A DNA stretch of 64,000 nucleotides from Rhodobacter capsulatus (GTDB lineage: Bacteria > Pseudomonadota > Alphaproteobacteria > Rhodobacterales > Rhodobacteraceae): NCBI RefSeq assembly GCF_005144475.1, contig NZ_SWJZ01000050.1, forward strand, positions 38,113 to 102,112, read 5' to 3'. The notes below the pieces were generated by a model. The model had not been told where the DNA came from and did no database searches. It saw only the letters and a list, made by a program, of their open reading frames with translations. The first letter of the stretch is position 1, and each line of letters opens with the position of its first letter. Below, piece after piece: positions 53,283-62,328 of the stretch. The translations under genes and the position numbers were made by a program.

Positions 53283-54239
53283 ATGGCCCCGCCCGTCAAT
53301 ATCCGCTCCGCCGCCGTCGTCGATCCGATCCTTTCGACCTATGCGCGCGGCTATCGCAATGGCGAGTTCATCTCGCATCTGCTTTTCCCGCGGGTGACGA
53401 TTCCCAACCGCAACATGCGCGTGCTGAAGTTCGGCAAGGAAGCCTTCCGGATGCTGAACACCCGCCGGGCCCCGGGCGCCGACAAGAAGCGCGTGCAATA
53501 CGGCTATGCCTCGGACCCGGTCGCGCTGTTCCAGGATGCGCTCGAAGGCGTGGTGCCGGTCGAACATCAGCAGGAAGCGGAAGCGATCCCGGGCGTCGAT
53601 CTGGGCTCTGGCGCCGTCAACATGGTGCTCAACGTCATCGATCTGGGTCACGAATACGCCGCCGCGCAGCTGGCGCGCACCGCGGCCAATTATGACGCGA
53701 ACCACAAGCTGGCGCTGACCGGCACCGCGCGCTGGACGTCGGATCTGTCGGACCCGAAAGCGGATATCGATGCCGCGAAGGAAGCGATTCGGCGCTCGAT
53801 CGGGCGCTATCCGAACACGATCACCCTGGGCCCGACGGCGGCAAACGCGGCGAAGAAGCATCCCAAGGTCAAGGAACAGTTCAAGTACACCTCCAAGGAC
53901 AGCGTCACCCTCGACATGCTGGCGAGCTATTTCGAAGTGAAGCGCGTCCTGCTCGGCGCGGCGGTCTGGCTGCCCGAGAATGCGACCGACGACACGATGG
54001 CCAGCGATGTCTGGGGCGATGACGCGATCCTCGCCTATGTCCCGGAGACCGGCGACAACTTCCAGGTGCCCGCCTACGGCTACACCTACGAGCTGATGGG
54101 CTACCCGCAGGTCAAGCGGCCCTACTACGAAGAGAGTTGCGAGAGCTGGATTTATCCGACCACGGTCGAGCGCCGTCCCTATCTGGTGGGCGCCGAAGGG
54201 GGCTTCCTGCTGCAGAACGCTGGCGCGGCCGCGGCCTGA
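53283..54239 (+). CDS. Major capsid protein
   Basis: 318 residues. Position directly after protease/scaffold and decoration, the pattern of a Mu gpT/HK97-like capsid: DANHKLALTGTARWTSDLSD, and a C-terminal half with WGDDAILAYVP and YTYELMGYPQVKRPYYEES. GAGGAGA lies before the ATG. No cleaved N-terminal scaffold region is seen. Confidence 0.88.
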   Translation: MAPPVNIRSAAVVDPILSTYARGYRNGEFISHLLFPRVTIPNRNMRVLKFGKEAFRMLNTRRAPGADKKRVQYGYASDPVALFQDALEGVVPVEHQQEAEAIPGVDLGSGAVNMVLNVIDLGHEYAAAQLARTAANYDANHKLALTGTARWTSDLSDPKADIDAAKEAIRRSIGRYPNTITLGPTAANAAKKHPKVKEQFKYTSKDSVTLDMLASYFEVKRVLLGAAVWLPENATDDTMASDVWGDDAILAYVPETGDNFQVPAYGYTYELMGYPQVKRPYYEESCESWIYPTTVERRPYLVGAEGGFLLQNAGAAAA

Positions 54240-54300
54240 TCGGCGGTCGGTTTCAGGAGCGGGCGGTTCGCCGCCCGCTTGCTCGAACCGACAGGAGCCG

Positions 54301-54753
54301 ATGATGACTGACGAAATCGAAGTGGTGCTGACCGGCCCCGCGAAGATCCGCGATACGGTGAAGCGTCCCGGTGACAAGGTCCGCGTGACCGATGCCGAGC
54401 GCGAGCAACTGCGCGCCGCGGGTGTGCTGGCCGAGGATGCGGCCGCGCTGATCGAAAATGCTGACGCGGATCTGAATGCCGCGGTCGTCGATTGGCAGGC
54501 CCGCGCGCTCTCGGCCGAGGCGCAGCTCAAGCTGCTGGAAGCCCGGGTGATCGAGCTGCAGGGCGGGCCGCTGCCGGTGGCCGAAGACCAGGATGCCCCC
54601 CCGCTGAGCGGCACCGAAGACAGCCTCGAACCCGTCCAGGCGGGTGACCAGGCCGAGGCGCAACCCGCCGGTGAGGACGGGGCGCTGATCGAAGAAGATC
54701 CCGCCGCGGAGCAGACGCCCGCGAAAGCGGGGCGCGGCAAGGCGAAGGGCTGA
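54301..54753 (+). CDS. Small acidic head-operon protein, unknown
   Basis: 150 residues. The N-terminal 45 residues form a small domain (IEVVLTGPAKIRDTVKRPGD), followed by a coiled coil and a long acidic Glu/Ala/Pro tail that ends in a basic GRGKAKG. AGGAGCCG stands before a double ATG. Position suggests a head-completion or accessory virion role. Confidence 0.65.
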   Translation: MMTDEIEVVLTGPAKIRDTVKRPGDKVRVTDAEREQLRAAGVLAEDAAALIENADADLNAAVVDWQARALSAEAQLKLLEARVIELQGGPLPVAEDQDAPPLSGTEDSLEPVQAGDQAEAQPAGEDGALIEEDPAAEQTPAKAGRGKAKG

Positions 54754-54822
54754 GGGGCCCGCGCCCGCGCTGGGGGCGGTGACCACATCGCCCCCGGCAT
54801 TTCGAACGCAACGAGGTCGAAG

Positions 54823-55113
54823 ATGAGCACGCATGAAGGTCTGCCGGTCGCCGGTTACAAGCCGCAAAGCGCAGAAGCGCTGGCCGTCGTGAACGGCAAC
54901 AAGTGGCTGGAAGAGCTGCTCCTGCGCCGTCTCGATGTGCTGGCCGCTGATCCGGCGATCGACAAGATATGGCTCCAGATCGGCCGCACCGCGATCGAAC
55001 AGGGCTTCATGGCCGTGAACCGGGCCGTGTTCCAGCCCGGCCGCGCCGAGATCGAGGTGGATCCCGCCGCGGTATTTACGGAACTCGGCAAGCTCTTCGG
55101 TGAGGTGGCCTGA
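54823..55113 (+). CDS. Acb2/Tad1-like cyclic-nucleotide sponge (predicted anti-CBASS/Thoeris protein)
   Basis: 96 residues, the family's size, two helices in a hairpin. The N-terminal GYKPQSAEALAVVNGNKWLE has Tyr12 and Lys27 at the spacing of the ligand-binding Tyr/Lys of Acb2 as I recall it. The C-terminal signature IGRTAIEQGFMAVNRAVF, with Arg67, matches the Acb2 hallmark (QGFMAL-RAV). Known members form hexamers that sequester signalling cyclic nucleotides and so block CBASS and Thoeris defence. It is unusual to find it in the middle of the head operon, between capsid and head-completion genes; this suggests high late expression. Confidence 0.72.
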   Translation: MSTHEGLPVAGYKPQSAEALAVVNGNKWLEELLLRRLDVLAADPAIDKIWLQIGRTAIEQGFMAVNRAVFQPGRAEIEVDPAAVFTELGKLFGEVA

Positions 55114-55538
55114 TGTCCTACGCCACGCTCGATGACCTGATCGACCGCGCGGGCGAGGCCGAGCTGCGCCAGATCGCCGATCGCGACCGCGACGGCGTGA
55201 TCGACGCCGATGTTGTCGCGTCCGCGCTGGCCACGGCCGATGCCGCGATCGACGGCTATGTCGGTGCGAAATACGCCCTGCCGCTGCCCTCGGTGCCCTC
55301 GATCGTGCGCGGCTGGGCCGTCAGCATCGCCCGTTACACGCTGCACCGCAACGGTGCCCCGGATCATGTCGGGCAGGATTACAAGGATGCGATCCTTGCC
55401 CTGAAGGATGTCTCGCGCGGGCTGATCACCCTGCCGGTCGCAGCGGGCGAGACGGCGGCCGCGGTCTCCGGCGGCACTGTCATGGCGGCGCATCCCGAGC
55501 CGGTGTTCACGCCCGCCCGCCTGGCAGGGTGGCGCTGA
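55113..55538 (+). CDS. Head-tail connector (Mu gp36-like, DUF1320)
   Basis: 141 residues. MSYATLDDLIDRAGEAELRQ and the EF-hand-looking loop DRDRDGVIDADVV, followed by AIDGYVGAKYALPLP, are typical of DUF1320. It shares one base with the preceding gene (TGATG). It probably sits beneath the portal as an adaptor. Confidence 0.88.
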   Translation: MSYATLDDLIDRAGEAELRQIADRDRDGVIDADVVASALATADAAIDGYVGAKYALPLPSVPSIVRGWAVSIARYTLHRNGAPDHVGQDYKDAILALKDVSRGLITLPVAAGETAAAVSGGTVMAAHPEPVFTPARLAGWR

Positions 55539-55969
55539 TGCTCTATGACATCGTGGCCTATCTGACCGTGCATCTCAGCGATCCCCGCTGGGCCGGTGTC
55601 GATGTCGCCGAAGACATCGATGCGCTCTCTGCCCGCGCCGGTCAGGTCGAAAGCGGCACTGCGATCATCATGCCCTGGAGCGAGACCGGGCGTCCGCAGA
55701 CCCTGATATCGGGCGGTTTCCGGCAAAAGGTCGATGTGCAGTTCGTCGTCGGCACCGTGGTTCGCCTTTACGACGGGATGATGGGTGCCGAGCGAGCGAT
55801 GGCTTTTGACGCCTATCGCTCCGACATCGAGGCCGCTTTGGCCGGTGTCGTGATCCCGGGCTTCCGCGAGCCCTGCGAACTGGTCGGCGGCGAGACCAGC
55901 CCGATCAGCACGGGCGTCAGCATTTACGCACAGACCTGGGCCACCGCCCGTTTCCTGACAGGAGCATGA
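55538..55969 (+). CDS. Mu gp37-like tail-completion protein
   Basis: 143 residues from ATG 55538 (MLYDIVAYLTVHLSDPRW), with VDVQFVVGTVVRLYDG in the middle. Position and length fit the gp37 family, which acts as tail terminator or neck protein. TGATG junction with the connector gene. Confidence 0.75.
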   Translation: MLYDIVAYLTVHLSDPRWAGVDVAEDIDALSARAGQVESGTAIIMPWSETGRPQTLISGGFRQKVDVQFVVGTVVRLYDGMMGAERAMAFDAYRSDIEAALAGVVIPGFREPCELVGGETSPISTGVSIYAQTWATARFLTGA

Positions 55970-56172
55970 GCATGACGCAGCCCACCAAAGGCGGCAGCTA
56001 TCTGCGCGACCCCGATACCGGCGCGCTGATCTGCCTCACGAATAGCGAGGCCCCCGTGGCCGACGCGACGCCCCCGTCGGCGGCGGAAGAGGTGCAGGGC
56101 GGCCTCTCGACTGAAACCGTCGCCGACACGATCCCCGCCGCCACCGCGGCCCCGACCCGGAAAGGACGCTGA
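55966..56172 (+). CDS. Small structural-operon protein, unknown
   Basis: 68 residues. The N-terminus GGSYLRDPDTGALIC resembles the small proteins placed before tail-tube or sheath genes in Mu-like phages; the rest is low-complexity. ATGA overlap. Function unknown. Confidence 0.6.
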   Translation: MSMTQPTKGGSYLRDPDTGALICLTNSEAPVADATPPSAAEEVQGGLSTETVADTIPAATAAPTRKGR

Positions 56173-56174
56173 TC

Positions 56175-57101
56175 ATGGCATCCCGCCGCTGGCCGACGCT
56201 GGCCATGCTTCACAAGATCGAAACGACCCAGGGCGTCGATGCGACCCCGGCGGCCGCGAACGCGCTGATCGCGACGAACATCACCTTCACGCCGCTGGAG
56301 GCGACCGAAGTCACGCGGGACCTGATGCTGCCCTACATGGGCAACCAGGGCGCAATCCTGACGGCGATGTATGGCAAGCTCGAATTCGAGATCGAGATCG
56401 CCGGTGCGGGTGCTGCCGGGACCGCCCCGAAATACGGCTCGATCCTGCGGGTCTGCGGGCTGGCCGAGACGATCACCGCCGCCACCAAGGTCGAGTACAC
56501 CATCGTTGAAGCCGCCCAGGAGAGCGGGACGTTCTATTTCAACTCGGACGGCGTGCAGCACATCTTCGTCGGCGGGCGCGCCAACGTCTCGATGAACTTC
56601 GTGCCGAAGCAGATCCCGAAGTTCAAATTCAGCTTCCTGGGCATGCTGGGCGAAGTCACCGACGTCGCCTTGCCCACGGTTGCCATGACGGGCTGGACGA
56701 CGCCGGTGCCGGTTTCCAAGGCCAACGACACCTTTGCGCTGCACGGCTACACCGGCGGCGCCGAAAGCCTGTCGATCGACATGGGCAACACGGTCACGCC
56801 GCGGTTCCTGATCGGCGAAGAGGAAATGAAGATCACCGATCGCAAGGCGACGGGGACGGCCGTGGTCGTGGCGACGTCGATCGCGACCAAGGACTGGTTC
56901 AGCATCGCCAAGGCCTCGACCCGCGCCGCGCTGTCGATCGTCCATGGCAAGACCGCTGGCAACATCGTCGAAGTCGCCGCCCCGGCCGTCGAGATCGGCA
57001 AGCCCGCGCAGGGGCAGACCGACAACGTCGCGAACTACAGCTTGCCGCTGCGGTTCTGCCCGGTCGCGGGCCGCGACGAATTCAAGATCATCGTGCGCTG
57101 A
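56175..57101 (+). CDS. Tail tube protein (flexible-tail type)
   Basis: 308 residues, beta-rich (YGKLEFEIEIAGAG, VNFVPKQIPKF-like MNFVPKQIPKFKFSFLG, FLIGEEEMKITDRKA). It is the only major tail protein gene here; no contractile sheath gene is present. This places the virion among siphovirus-like Mu relatives such as B3, and RcapMu is reported to have a long flexible tail. It ends 10 bp before the chaperone gene. Confidence 0.82.
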   Translation: MASRRWPTLAMLHKIETTQGVDATPAAANALIATNITFTPLEATEVTRDLMLPYMGNQGAILTAMYGKLEFEIEIAGAGAAGTAPKYGSILRVCGLAETITAATKVEYTIVEAAQESGTFYFNSDGVQHIFVGGRANVSMNFVPKQIPKFKFSFLGMLGEVTDVALPTVAMTGWTTPVPVSKANDTFALHGYTGGAESLSIDMGNTVTPRFLIGEEEMKITDRKATGTAVVVATSIATKDWFSIAKASTRAALSIVHGKTAGNIVEVAAPAVEIGKPAQGQTDNVANYSLPLRFCPVAGRDEFKIIVR

Positions 57102-57111
57102 GGAGCCAGCA

Positions 57112-57489
57112 ATGCCGAAATTCGTGATGACCGACAAGCATCTTTACTGGTGGCCGGTGACGGTGCGCGTGCCCGACCCGGACAATGCGGGCACGTTCAT
57201 CGAGCAGACCTTCGAGATGCAATTCGAGGCGCAGGTGCGCGAGGTGCTGCTGGCGTGCCAGGAACGGCATGCCGCCGCCGCCACCGATCGCGATCGCATC
57301 GAGGCCGACAAGGAACAGATGCGGATGTGCTGCCGGTCCTGGCGGGGCATCGTCGATGAGCGGGGCGCCGACGTGCCGTTCTCGGCCGAGCGTCTTGACG
57401 GGCTGGTCGGTCTGCCCTGGGGGCGGGCCGGGATCATGACTGCGCTTGCCGAGGCCAATTTCGGTCAGGAGGCGAAGCGGGGAAACTGA
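57112..57489 (+). CDS. Tail assembly chaperone, short form (lambda gpG-like)
   Basis: 125 residues from ATG 57112 with GAGGAG upstream. Helical protein (FEAQVREVLLACQERHAAAA). The last two codons form the slip site in front of the TGA. It stands between tail tube and tape measure, exactly where siphoviruses encode the G/GT chaperone pair that helps the tape measure recruit tube subunits. Confidence 0.82.
   Translation: MPKFVMTDKHLYWWPVTVRVPDPDNAGTFIEQTFEMQFEAQVREVLLACQERHAAAATDRDRIEADKEQMRMCCRSWRGIVDERGADVPFSAERLDGLVGLPWGRAGIMTALAEANFGQEAKRGN
57480..57486 (+). promoter_or_regulatory. Programmed -1 frameshift heptamer
   Basis: G_GGA_AAC in the zero frame of the short chaperone, followed at once by TGA. 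This is a classic X_XXY_YYZ slippery site; lambda uses GGGAAAG at the same place. Confidence 0.82.
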
Positions 57490-57839
57490 CGGCCGTCGCG
57501 CGCGCCTGGATCTGCGCGCGGCTGGGCCGGGTTGATCCGAGCCGTCCTGTCGTGACCACACCCGACCTCGTCGCGCAGTTCGCTGCGATGGGGGCCGAGA
57601 TCGAGGCCCCCGTCACCGAGGATGTGATCGAGATCTGGCAGTGCCACGCGCGGACGGTCGCGGCCTTTTTTGACATTCAGACCCAGTGGCGGGTGACCGA
57701 GGTACACGGCGCGCTGTGGTTGGGCCTCGATTACGCCGGTGTCGATGTGGCGCTGCGGCGTGGCGGGTATGACGACGTGGATTTTGCGGATCTGCAGCTG
57801 ATGGAGCGGGCTGCGATCGACGCATTCGGGGGCAGATGA
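57486..57839 (+). CDS. Tail assembly chaperone -1 extension (lambda gpT-like)
   Basis: After a -1 slip at the heptamer, reading continues from CTG 57486 for 117 residues (LTAVARAWICARLGR onward, then a globular part ending RAAIDAFGGR), giving a fusion of 242 residues. A GTG at 57552 could start a separate 95-residue protein, but no good ribosome-binding site precedes it and the frame is open straight from the slip site. The product binds the tape measure. Confidence 0.75.
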   Translation: MTAVARAWICARLGRVDPSRPVVTTPDLVAQFAAMGAEIEAPVTEDVIEIWQCHARTVAAFFDIQTQWRVTEVHGALWLGLDYAGVDVALRRGGYDDVDFADLQLMERAAIDAFGGR

Positions 57840-57840
57840 G

Positions 57841-60800
57841 ATGACGGCCGGGCCTTTCGTCTATGAGCTGATCTTTCGCGGCAACGCGACAAGCGCGACG
57901 GCGGCCGCCAAGGAAGTGCTGGCCGCGACGGATGCGCTGGCCGCGGAAGCGCAAGGCGCAGCTGCGGCGACCGGTCAGGACACGGCCGCCACCATCCAAA
58001 ACGCGACTGCCAAGCGCGCTGCGGCCCAGGCGTCGCGCGAAGCGGCCGCCGCGGCCGAGACGGAGGCCCGCGCGCGCGAGGCGCTGCGCAAGGCAACCAC
58101 GTCGATCGACAGCTTCACCGCGCCTTTGCCCACGCCCGTTCCGACCCCGACCCCGGCCCCGGTACCTACGCCTGCGCCTTCGGTTGTTCCGCCGGTCCCG
58201 AACCCGGTTCCGGCTTCCCCGGCCGCCGGGTCAGGGTCAGGGGCCGCTGCAGCTTATTCGGCAAACCTGATGTACCAGTGGAACGACATCGCGATGATGG
58301 CGATGGCCGGCCAAAACCCGATGATGCTGATGATGCAGCAAGGCACCCAGGTGACGCAGGTCTTCGGGCAGATGCGCGCCTCCGGCCTGAGTGTAGGGAC
58401 TGCGCTGCGGGCCTCCTTCATGGGGATGCTCAACCCGATGTCGCTCGCCACCATGGCAGTGATCGGCTTCGGCACGGCCGCCGTGCAATGGTTCATGGAC
58501 TCCGGCGAGAAAGCCAAGTCGCTGGATGAGGCGCTCGGCGATCTGGAGAAATCGACCTCCGCCGTCGATCGCGCGCTGAAAGAGGCGCGGAAGGGCACAT
58601 CCGAGCTGAGTGGTGACTTCGGAAGCGAAGCTAAGGCAGCCCGGGAACTGAACCTGGCATTGCTGGGGCTTGCCCAGATGCAGGCTGCCCAGGACGTGAA
58701 GAAGTCGATCACGGCGATCTCCGATGCGCTTGCGGGGATGCAGTCATGGATCAATTTCGGCGTTGTCGACAACCGCACGCTTGAAAAGCAGTTCAACCTG
58801 ACTGCCGCGAGCGCTGCCGAGGTTGGAGCAGCAATCCAGAAGTACCAGTTCGCGGAGACGAACGACGAGCGCCTTGCCGCAGCGCAAGCCATCGCAAAGG
58901 CGCTGGAAGGGGCGCAATATGGATCTGAAGGGGCAACTGATGCCGCTATCCAGTTCGGGCAAGAGGTGGGCAAGACCGCATTGCTCGCGCAGATCCTCAA
59001 GGGTCAGACAGAACAAATCGATGACCTGACGAAGTCTATCGCCGGAAACGACATCGGGGCCACCTACAAGACCGGTGCCGAAAAAGGCAAAGAGCTTCTG
59101 GACATCCTCTCCGACGTTCGGAAGGCGCTGAAGGATACCCGCGCGCCTTACGACCTTGCCGACGATCTGGAGATGACGAAGAAGATCGCCGAGGCCACCG
59201 CGCAATATGGCGCGGACAGCCTCGAAGTGAAGCGCCTGCAGATCGAGGCCGAGCGTCAGGATTTCGAGGCGAAGCTGCGGGACATGACGCAGCTGACCGA
59301 GGCCCACAAGCAGCAGCTGCGCGACCTCTGGGAATCGAGCAAGGGCTTGTCCAGTGCCGATCCCTTCGGCCTCGTGGCGGCGGGACGCGAGCTTTATCGC
59401 TCCCAGGCGCAGACCGTGGGTCAGCTGCAGCTGGAGCTGAGCCTTGTCGGCCAGAGCGAGACCGTGCGGCGCCGGGTGCTGGCGATTTATCAGGCCGAGA
59501 TGGATATCCGGACCGCTGGCATCGATCGCGACAGCGACCGCGCACGGCAGATCCTGCAGCAAGCAGAACTGTCGGCCGATCTGCAGGCGCAGCTCGATCG
59601 CGTCAGCGATGCCTGGGACACAGTGCAGAAGGCTGGCGAAAACGCGATCGACGGGATTTTCGACGCGCTGAAGGAAGGTGATCTCGGTGGCGCCTTCGAA
59701 AACCTCGCCTCCGAACTCGGCTCGATGTTTGAAGAGCTGGCGATCACCAACCCGCTCAAGAATGCGATCTTCGGCACCGACTACGCGACGATGGGCGATG
59801 TGGGCGGTCTGAAGGGCATTTGGGACCGGTACACCGGCAAGGCGGGTCCGCTCGATGCGAAATCGCTCGCCGCGACCGCTGCGGCGCAGACCGTGGCCAG
59901 CATGGCCGTCACCGCCGCCACGGTGATCATCGGCGGCGCGGGCGTGGGCGGTCTTGCCGGTGGCATCGGCGCGGGCGGCGGGATGGGCGGGCTGCAGGGC
60001 TCGGCCGATGTGCAAAAGCAGGTCTGGAGCTTCTTCAGTTCCAAGGGCCTGAAGCCGCATCAGGTGGCCGCGATCATGGGGAACGTCTCCGGCGAAAGCA
60101 GCTTCAACCCGCTTGCAGGCGGCGACATCAAGAATGGCGTGCCGACAAGCTTCGGGCTGTTCCAGCACCACGGCCCGCGCGCCGATGGTCTGATGGCCTC
60201 CCTTGGTGGGCGCCAGAACCTGGGCAATGTGCAGGGCCAGCTTGAGTACGCCTGGCGCGAGCTGAACACGACCCATTCCGGCGCGCTGGCCGCGCTCAAG
60301 GCCGCGCCGGATGTGTCGAGCGCGACCAACGCCTGGATGCGTCAGTTCGAGCGGCCGTCTGACGAGGCGATGCAAAAGAGCTGGGCAAACCGGCTCGGCG
60401 CGGCCGAACAGGCGATGGCGAAGTTCGGGTCCACCACGACGCTTGCCACGGGCCAGCTGGGCACGATGGGCACCGGTTTCGACAAGTTCGGCCAGGCGCT
60501 TGGCAGTGCCGTGCAGGGCGGTGGGGGCGGCTTCTGGGGCACGCTCTTCTCGGGGATCATGAGCGGGCTCGGAATTCCCGGCTTTGCGGGGGGCGGGCGG
60601 CACGGCGGCGGCCTGCGCATCGTCGGCGAGGAAGGCGCTGAACTTGAATACACCGGGCCCAGCACGATCGTACCCGCCGACCTGACCCGGCGCATCCTGA
60701 GTGGCGGGGCTCCGGCCAATTCGGCCCAGGCGCCGGTGGTCATGGTGCGGCCGCAGATCATCAACAACAGCTCGCGCCAGGTCGATATCGAGGTGCAGGA

Positions 60801-60942
60801 GGTGACCGACAGCCGCGGCCAGCGCCAGCCGCGGTATGTCCTCTCCGACGCCGTGGGCGATGGCCTGACCACGCCCGGCGGGCGCGGGCGGCGGGCGATG
60901 CGCGAGTTTTACAACGTCTCTCCGACGGGGATCGCGCGATGA
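57841..60942 (+). CDS. Tape measure protein with tail lysozyme domain
   Basis: 1033 residues. N-terminal Ala-rich coiled coil, a Pro/Thr repeat linker (TPVPTPTPAPVPTPAPS), then the prophage tape segment (LMYQWNDIAMMAMAGQNPMM, hydrophobic MLNPMSLATMAVIGFG), long helices, a Gly-rich membrane-active stretch and, at about residues 723-863, a phage tail lysozyme module (AAIMGNVSGESSFNPLAG, TSFGLFQHHGPR). It ends with the usual GGRHGGGLRIVGEEGAELE segment. It sets tail length and opens the cell wall at infection. Confidence 0.92.
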   Translation: MTAGPFVYELIFRGNATSATAAAKEVLAATDALAAEAQGAAAATGQDTAATIQNATAKRAAAQASREAAAAAETEARAREALRKATTSIDSFTAPLPTPVPTPTPAPVPTPAPSVVPPVPNPVPASPAAGSGSGAAAAYSANLMYQWNDIAMMAMAGQNPMMLMMQQGTQVTQVFGQMRASGLSVGTALRASFMGMLNPMSLATMAVIGFGTAAVQWFMDSGEKAKSLDEALGDLEKSTSAVDRALKEARKGTSELSGDFGSEAKAARELNLALLGLAQMQAAQDVKKSITAISDALAGMQSWINFGVVDNRTLEKQFNLTAASAAEVGAAIQKYQFAETNDERLAAAQAIAKALEGAQYGSEGATDAAIQFGQEVGKTALLAQILKGQTEQIDDLTKSIAGNDIGATYKTGAEKGKELLDILSDVRKALKDTRAPYDLADDLEMTKKIAEATAQYGADSLEVKRLQIEAERQDFEAKLRDMTQLTEAHKQQLRDLWESSKGLSSADPFGLVAAGRELYRSQAQTVGQLQLELSLVGQSETVRRRVLAIYQAEMDIRTAGIDRDSDRARQILQQAELSADLQAQLDRVSDAWDTVQKAGENAIDGIFDALKEGDLGGAFENLASELGSMFEELAITNPLKNAIFGTDYATMGDVGGLKGIWDRYTGKAGPLDAKSLAATAAAQTVASMAVTAATVIIGGAGVGGLAGGIGAGGGMGGLQGSADVQKQVWSFFSSKGLKPHQVAAIMGNVSGESSFNPLAGGDIKNGVPTSFGLFQHHGPRADGLMASLGGRQNLGNVQGQLEYAWRELNTTHSGALAALKAAPDVSSATNAWMRQFERPSDEAMQKSWANRLGAAEQAMAKFGSTTTLATGQLGTMGTGFDKFGQALGSAVQGGGGGFWGTLFSGIMSGLGIPGFAGGGRHGGGLRIVGEEGAELEYTGPSTIVPADLTRRILSGGAPANSAQAPVVMVRPQIINNSSRQVDIEVQEVTDSRGQRQPRYVLSDAVGDGLTTPGGRGRRAMREFYNVSPTGIAR

Positions 60943-61361
60943 GCTATCCCGTCTGGCCCTCCGATCTACCCCGGCCCGAGCGCTCCAGCTATCAGCTGCA
61001 GCCGCAGGACGCGCGGCGCAAGCGCGGGTTCGAAAGTGGGCCGCCCGGCTATCGGCGCCGGTTTTCGGCGGTGGCGCAGATGGTCACCCTGTCGGTGATC
61101 CTGACGGCCAATCAGCGGGCGGTGTTCGACAATTTCTTCGGCGATGACTGCGCCAAGGGCGCGTCATTGTTCTGGATGCCCGACGCCACTCGCGATGGCT
61201 GGGCGCTGCTCACCCATGACGGGCAGCCGCTGCTGACCCATGACGGCACGCCGATCCTGCTCGCGTCGCGGTGGCTTTGCGCCTGGGGCGATGCGCCGCC
61301 TATCGAGACGATCCAGGGCATCGAGTTTCGCAAACAATTCAGCGTGGTGGTGATGCCATGA
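60939..61361 (+). CDS. Minor tail protein (lambda gpM-like position)
   Basis: 140 residues starting in the ATGA overlap with the tape measure. It contains an internal duplication ALLTHDGQPLLTHDGTP. Directly behind the tape measure, where siphoviruses encode small distal-tail proteins. Function inferred from position. Confidence 0.72.
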   Translation: MSYPVWPSDLPRPERSSYQLQPQDARRKRGFESGPPGYRRRFSAVAQMVTLSVILTANQRAVFDNFFGDDCAKGASLFWMPDATRDGWALLTHDGQPLLTHDGTPILLASRWLCAWGDAPPIETIQGIEFRKQFSVVVMP

Positions 61362-61885
61362 GCCGTCGTGTCTCTCTCAACGCCCGTCAATCGCAGATCG
61401 ATCCGGTCTCGGCCGAGATTGATGTGGTGCTGATCGAGATCACCCACCCAGATCTTGACGCGCCGATCCGGCTCAGCACCGACAACACCGAGCGGATCTC
61501 GGACGAGCCGCTGATCTATGGCACGCGGTCCACCTGGCGCGGGGCTGACCCCGCCACCGATCCTTACCTCTGGATCATCGCCTCGGCCGTGCTGCCTGAC
61601 GATGCTGACGATGCCCCGGCGCAGGCGCAGATCGTGCTCGAAAATCTCGATGCGCAGCTGACCGAGCTGCTGCGGTCTTACACCGACATGGCGACCGTCG
61701 CTGTCGCTGTGGTCGAGGCCGCGACGCCGAACCTCATCGAGGCACAGTGGCACGGGATGCTGCTCAGCACTGCCGACGGCACCTCGGCCGAGATCACGCT
61801 CAGCCTGTCGCGCGACGAGATCGAGCTGGAGCATTTCCCGGCCGGGCGCATGACCCGTCAGAAATTTCCCGGGCTGTGGAGGTGA
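61358..61885 (+). CDS. Minor tail protein (lambda gpL-like, DUF1833-like)
   Basis: 175 residues from ATG 61358. Beta-rich: VVLIEITHPDLDAPIRLSTD, then GMLLSTADGTSAEITLSLSR. Order M-L-K-like in the tip module supports the call. ATGA overlap upstream; 2 bp gap to the peptidase gene. Confidence 0.72.
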   Translation: MSRRVSLNARQSQIDPVSAEIDVVLIEITHPDLDAPIRLSTDNTERISDEPLIYGTRSTWRGADPATDPYLWIIASAVLPDDADDAPAQAQIVLENLDAQLTELLRSYTDMATVAVAVVEAATPNLIEAQWHGMLLSTADGTSAEITLSLSRDEIELEHFPAGRMTRQKFPGLWR

Positions 61886-61887
61886 GA

Positions 61888-62328
61888 ATGTTCTGGTCGA
61901 ACCGCTATATCGGCATCCCGCAATGCGATCACGGCCGCTCGGCCGAGGGCGCGGACTGCTGGGGGCTGGCCTGCGTGATCTACCGCGAGGAGCTGGGGAT
62001 TACGCTGCCGGAGTACCTTGGCTATGGCTCGGTCGAGGAGCATGGCGAGATTGCCGCGCTGATCGAGGGCGCCAAGACCTCGCCGCTCTGGGTGCCGGTG
62101 ACCGGCCCGGCGCTCGCCTTCGATCTGGCCGTGTTCCGGCGCGGGCGGCTTTCAACCCATCTCGGCATCGTGATCCGCCACGGGCTGATGATCCACATCG
62201 GCCAGACCCACGCCGTGTTGGAGGACTATCGGCACGGCCCCTGGGCACACCGGTTCACGGGGCATTGGCGGCACCGTTCAAGGGCCGTTGAAATGCCCGT
62301 GCAGATCATTTCGGAGGCCGCGCGATGA
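61888..62328 (+). CDS. NlpC/P60-type tail tip peptidase (lambda gpK-like)
   Basis: 146 residues. Catalytic Cys in SAEGADCWGLACVIY, His in LSTHLGIVIRHG, and a third polar residue shortly after. It cleaves peptide bonds in murein during DNA entry or trims tip proteins. GGAGGTGA lies before ATG 61888. It overlaps the next gene by ATGA. Confidence 0.9.
   Translation: MFWSNRYIGIPQCDHGRSAEGADCWGLACVIYREELGITLPEYLGYGSVEEHGEIAALIEGAKTSPLWVPVTGPALAFDLAVFRRGRLSTHLGIVIRHGLMIHIGQTHAVLEDYRHGPWAHRFTGHWRHRSRAVEMPVQIISEAAR

Noticed and set aside
57552..57839. Independent 95-residue gene behind the tail chaperone
   Set aside because: No good ribosome-binding site, and the frame is open directly from the in-phase slippery heptamer, so a frameshift extension explains it better.
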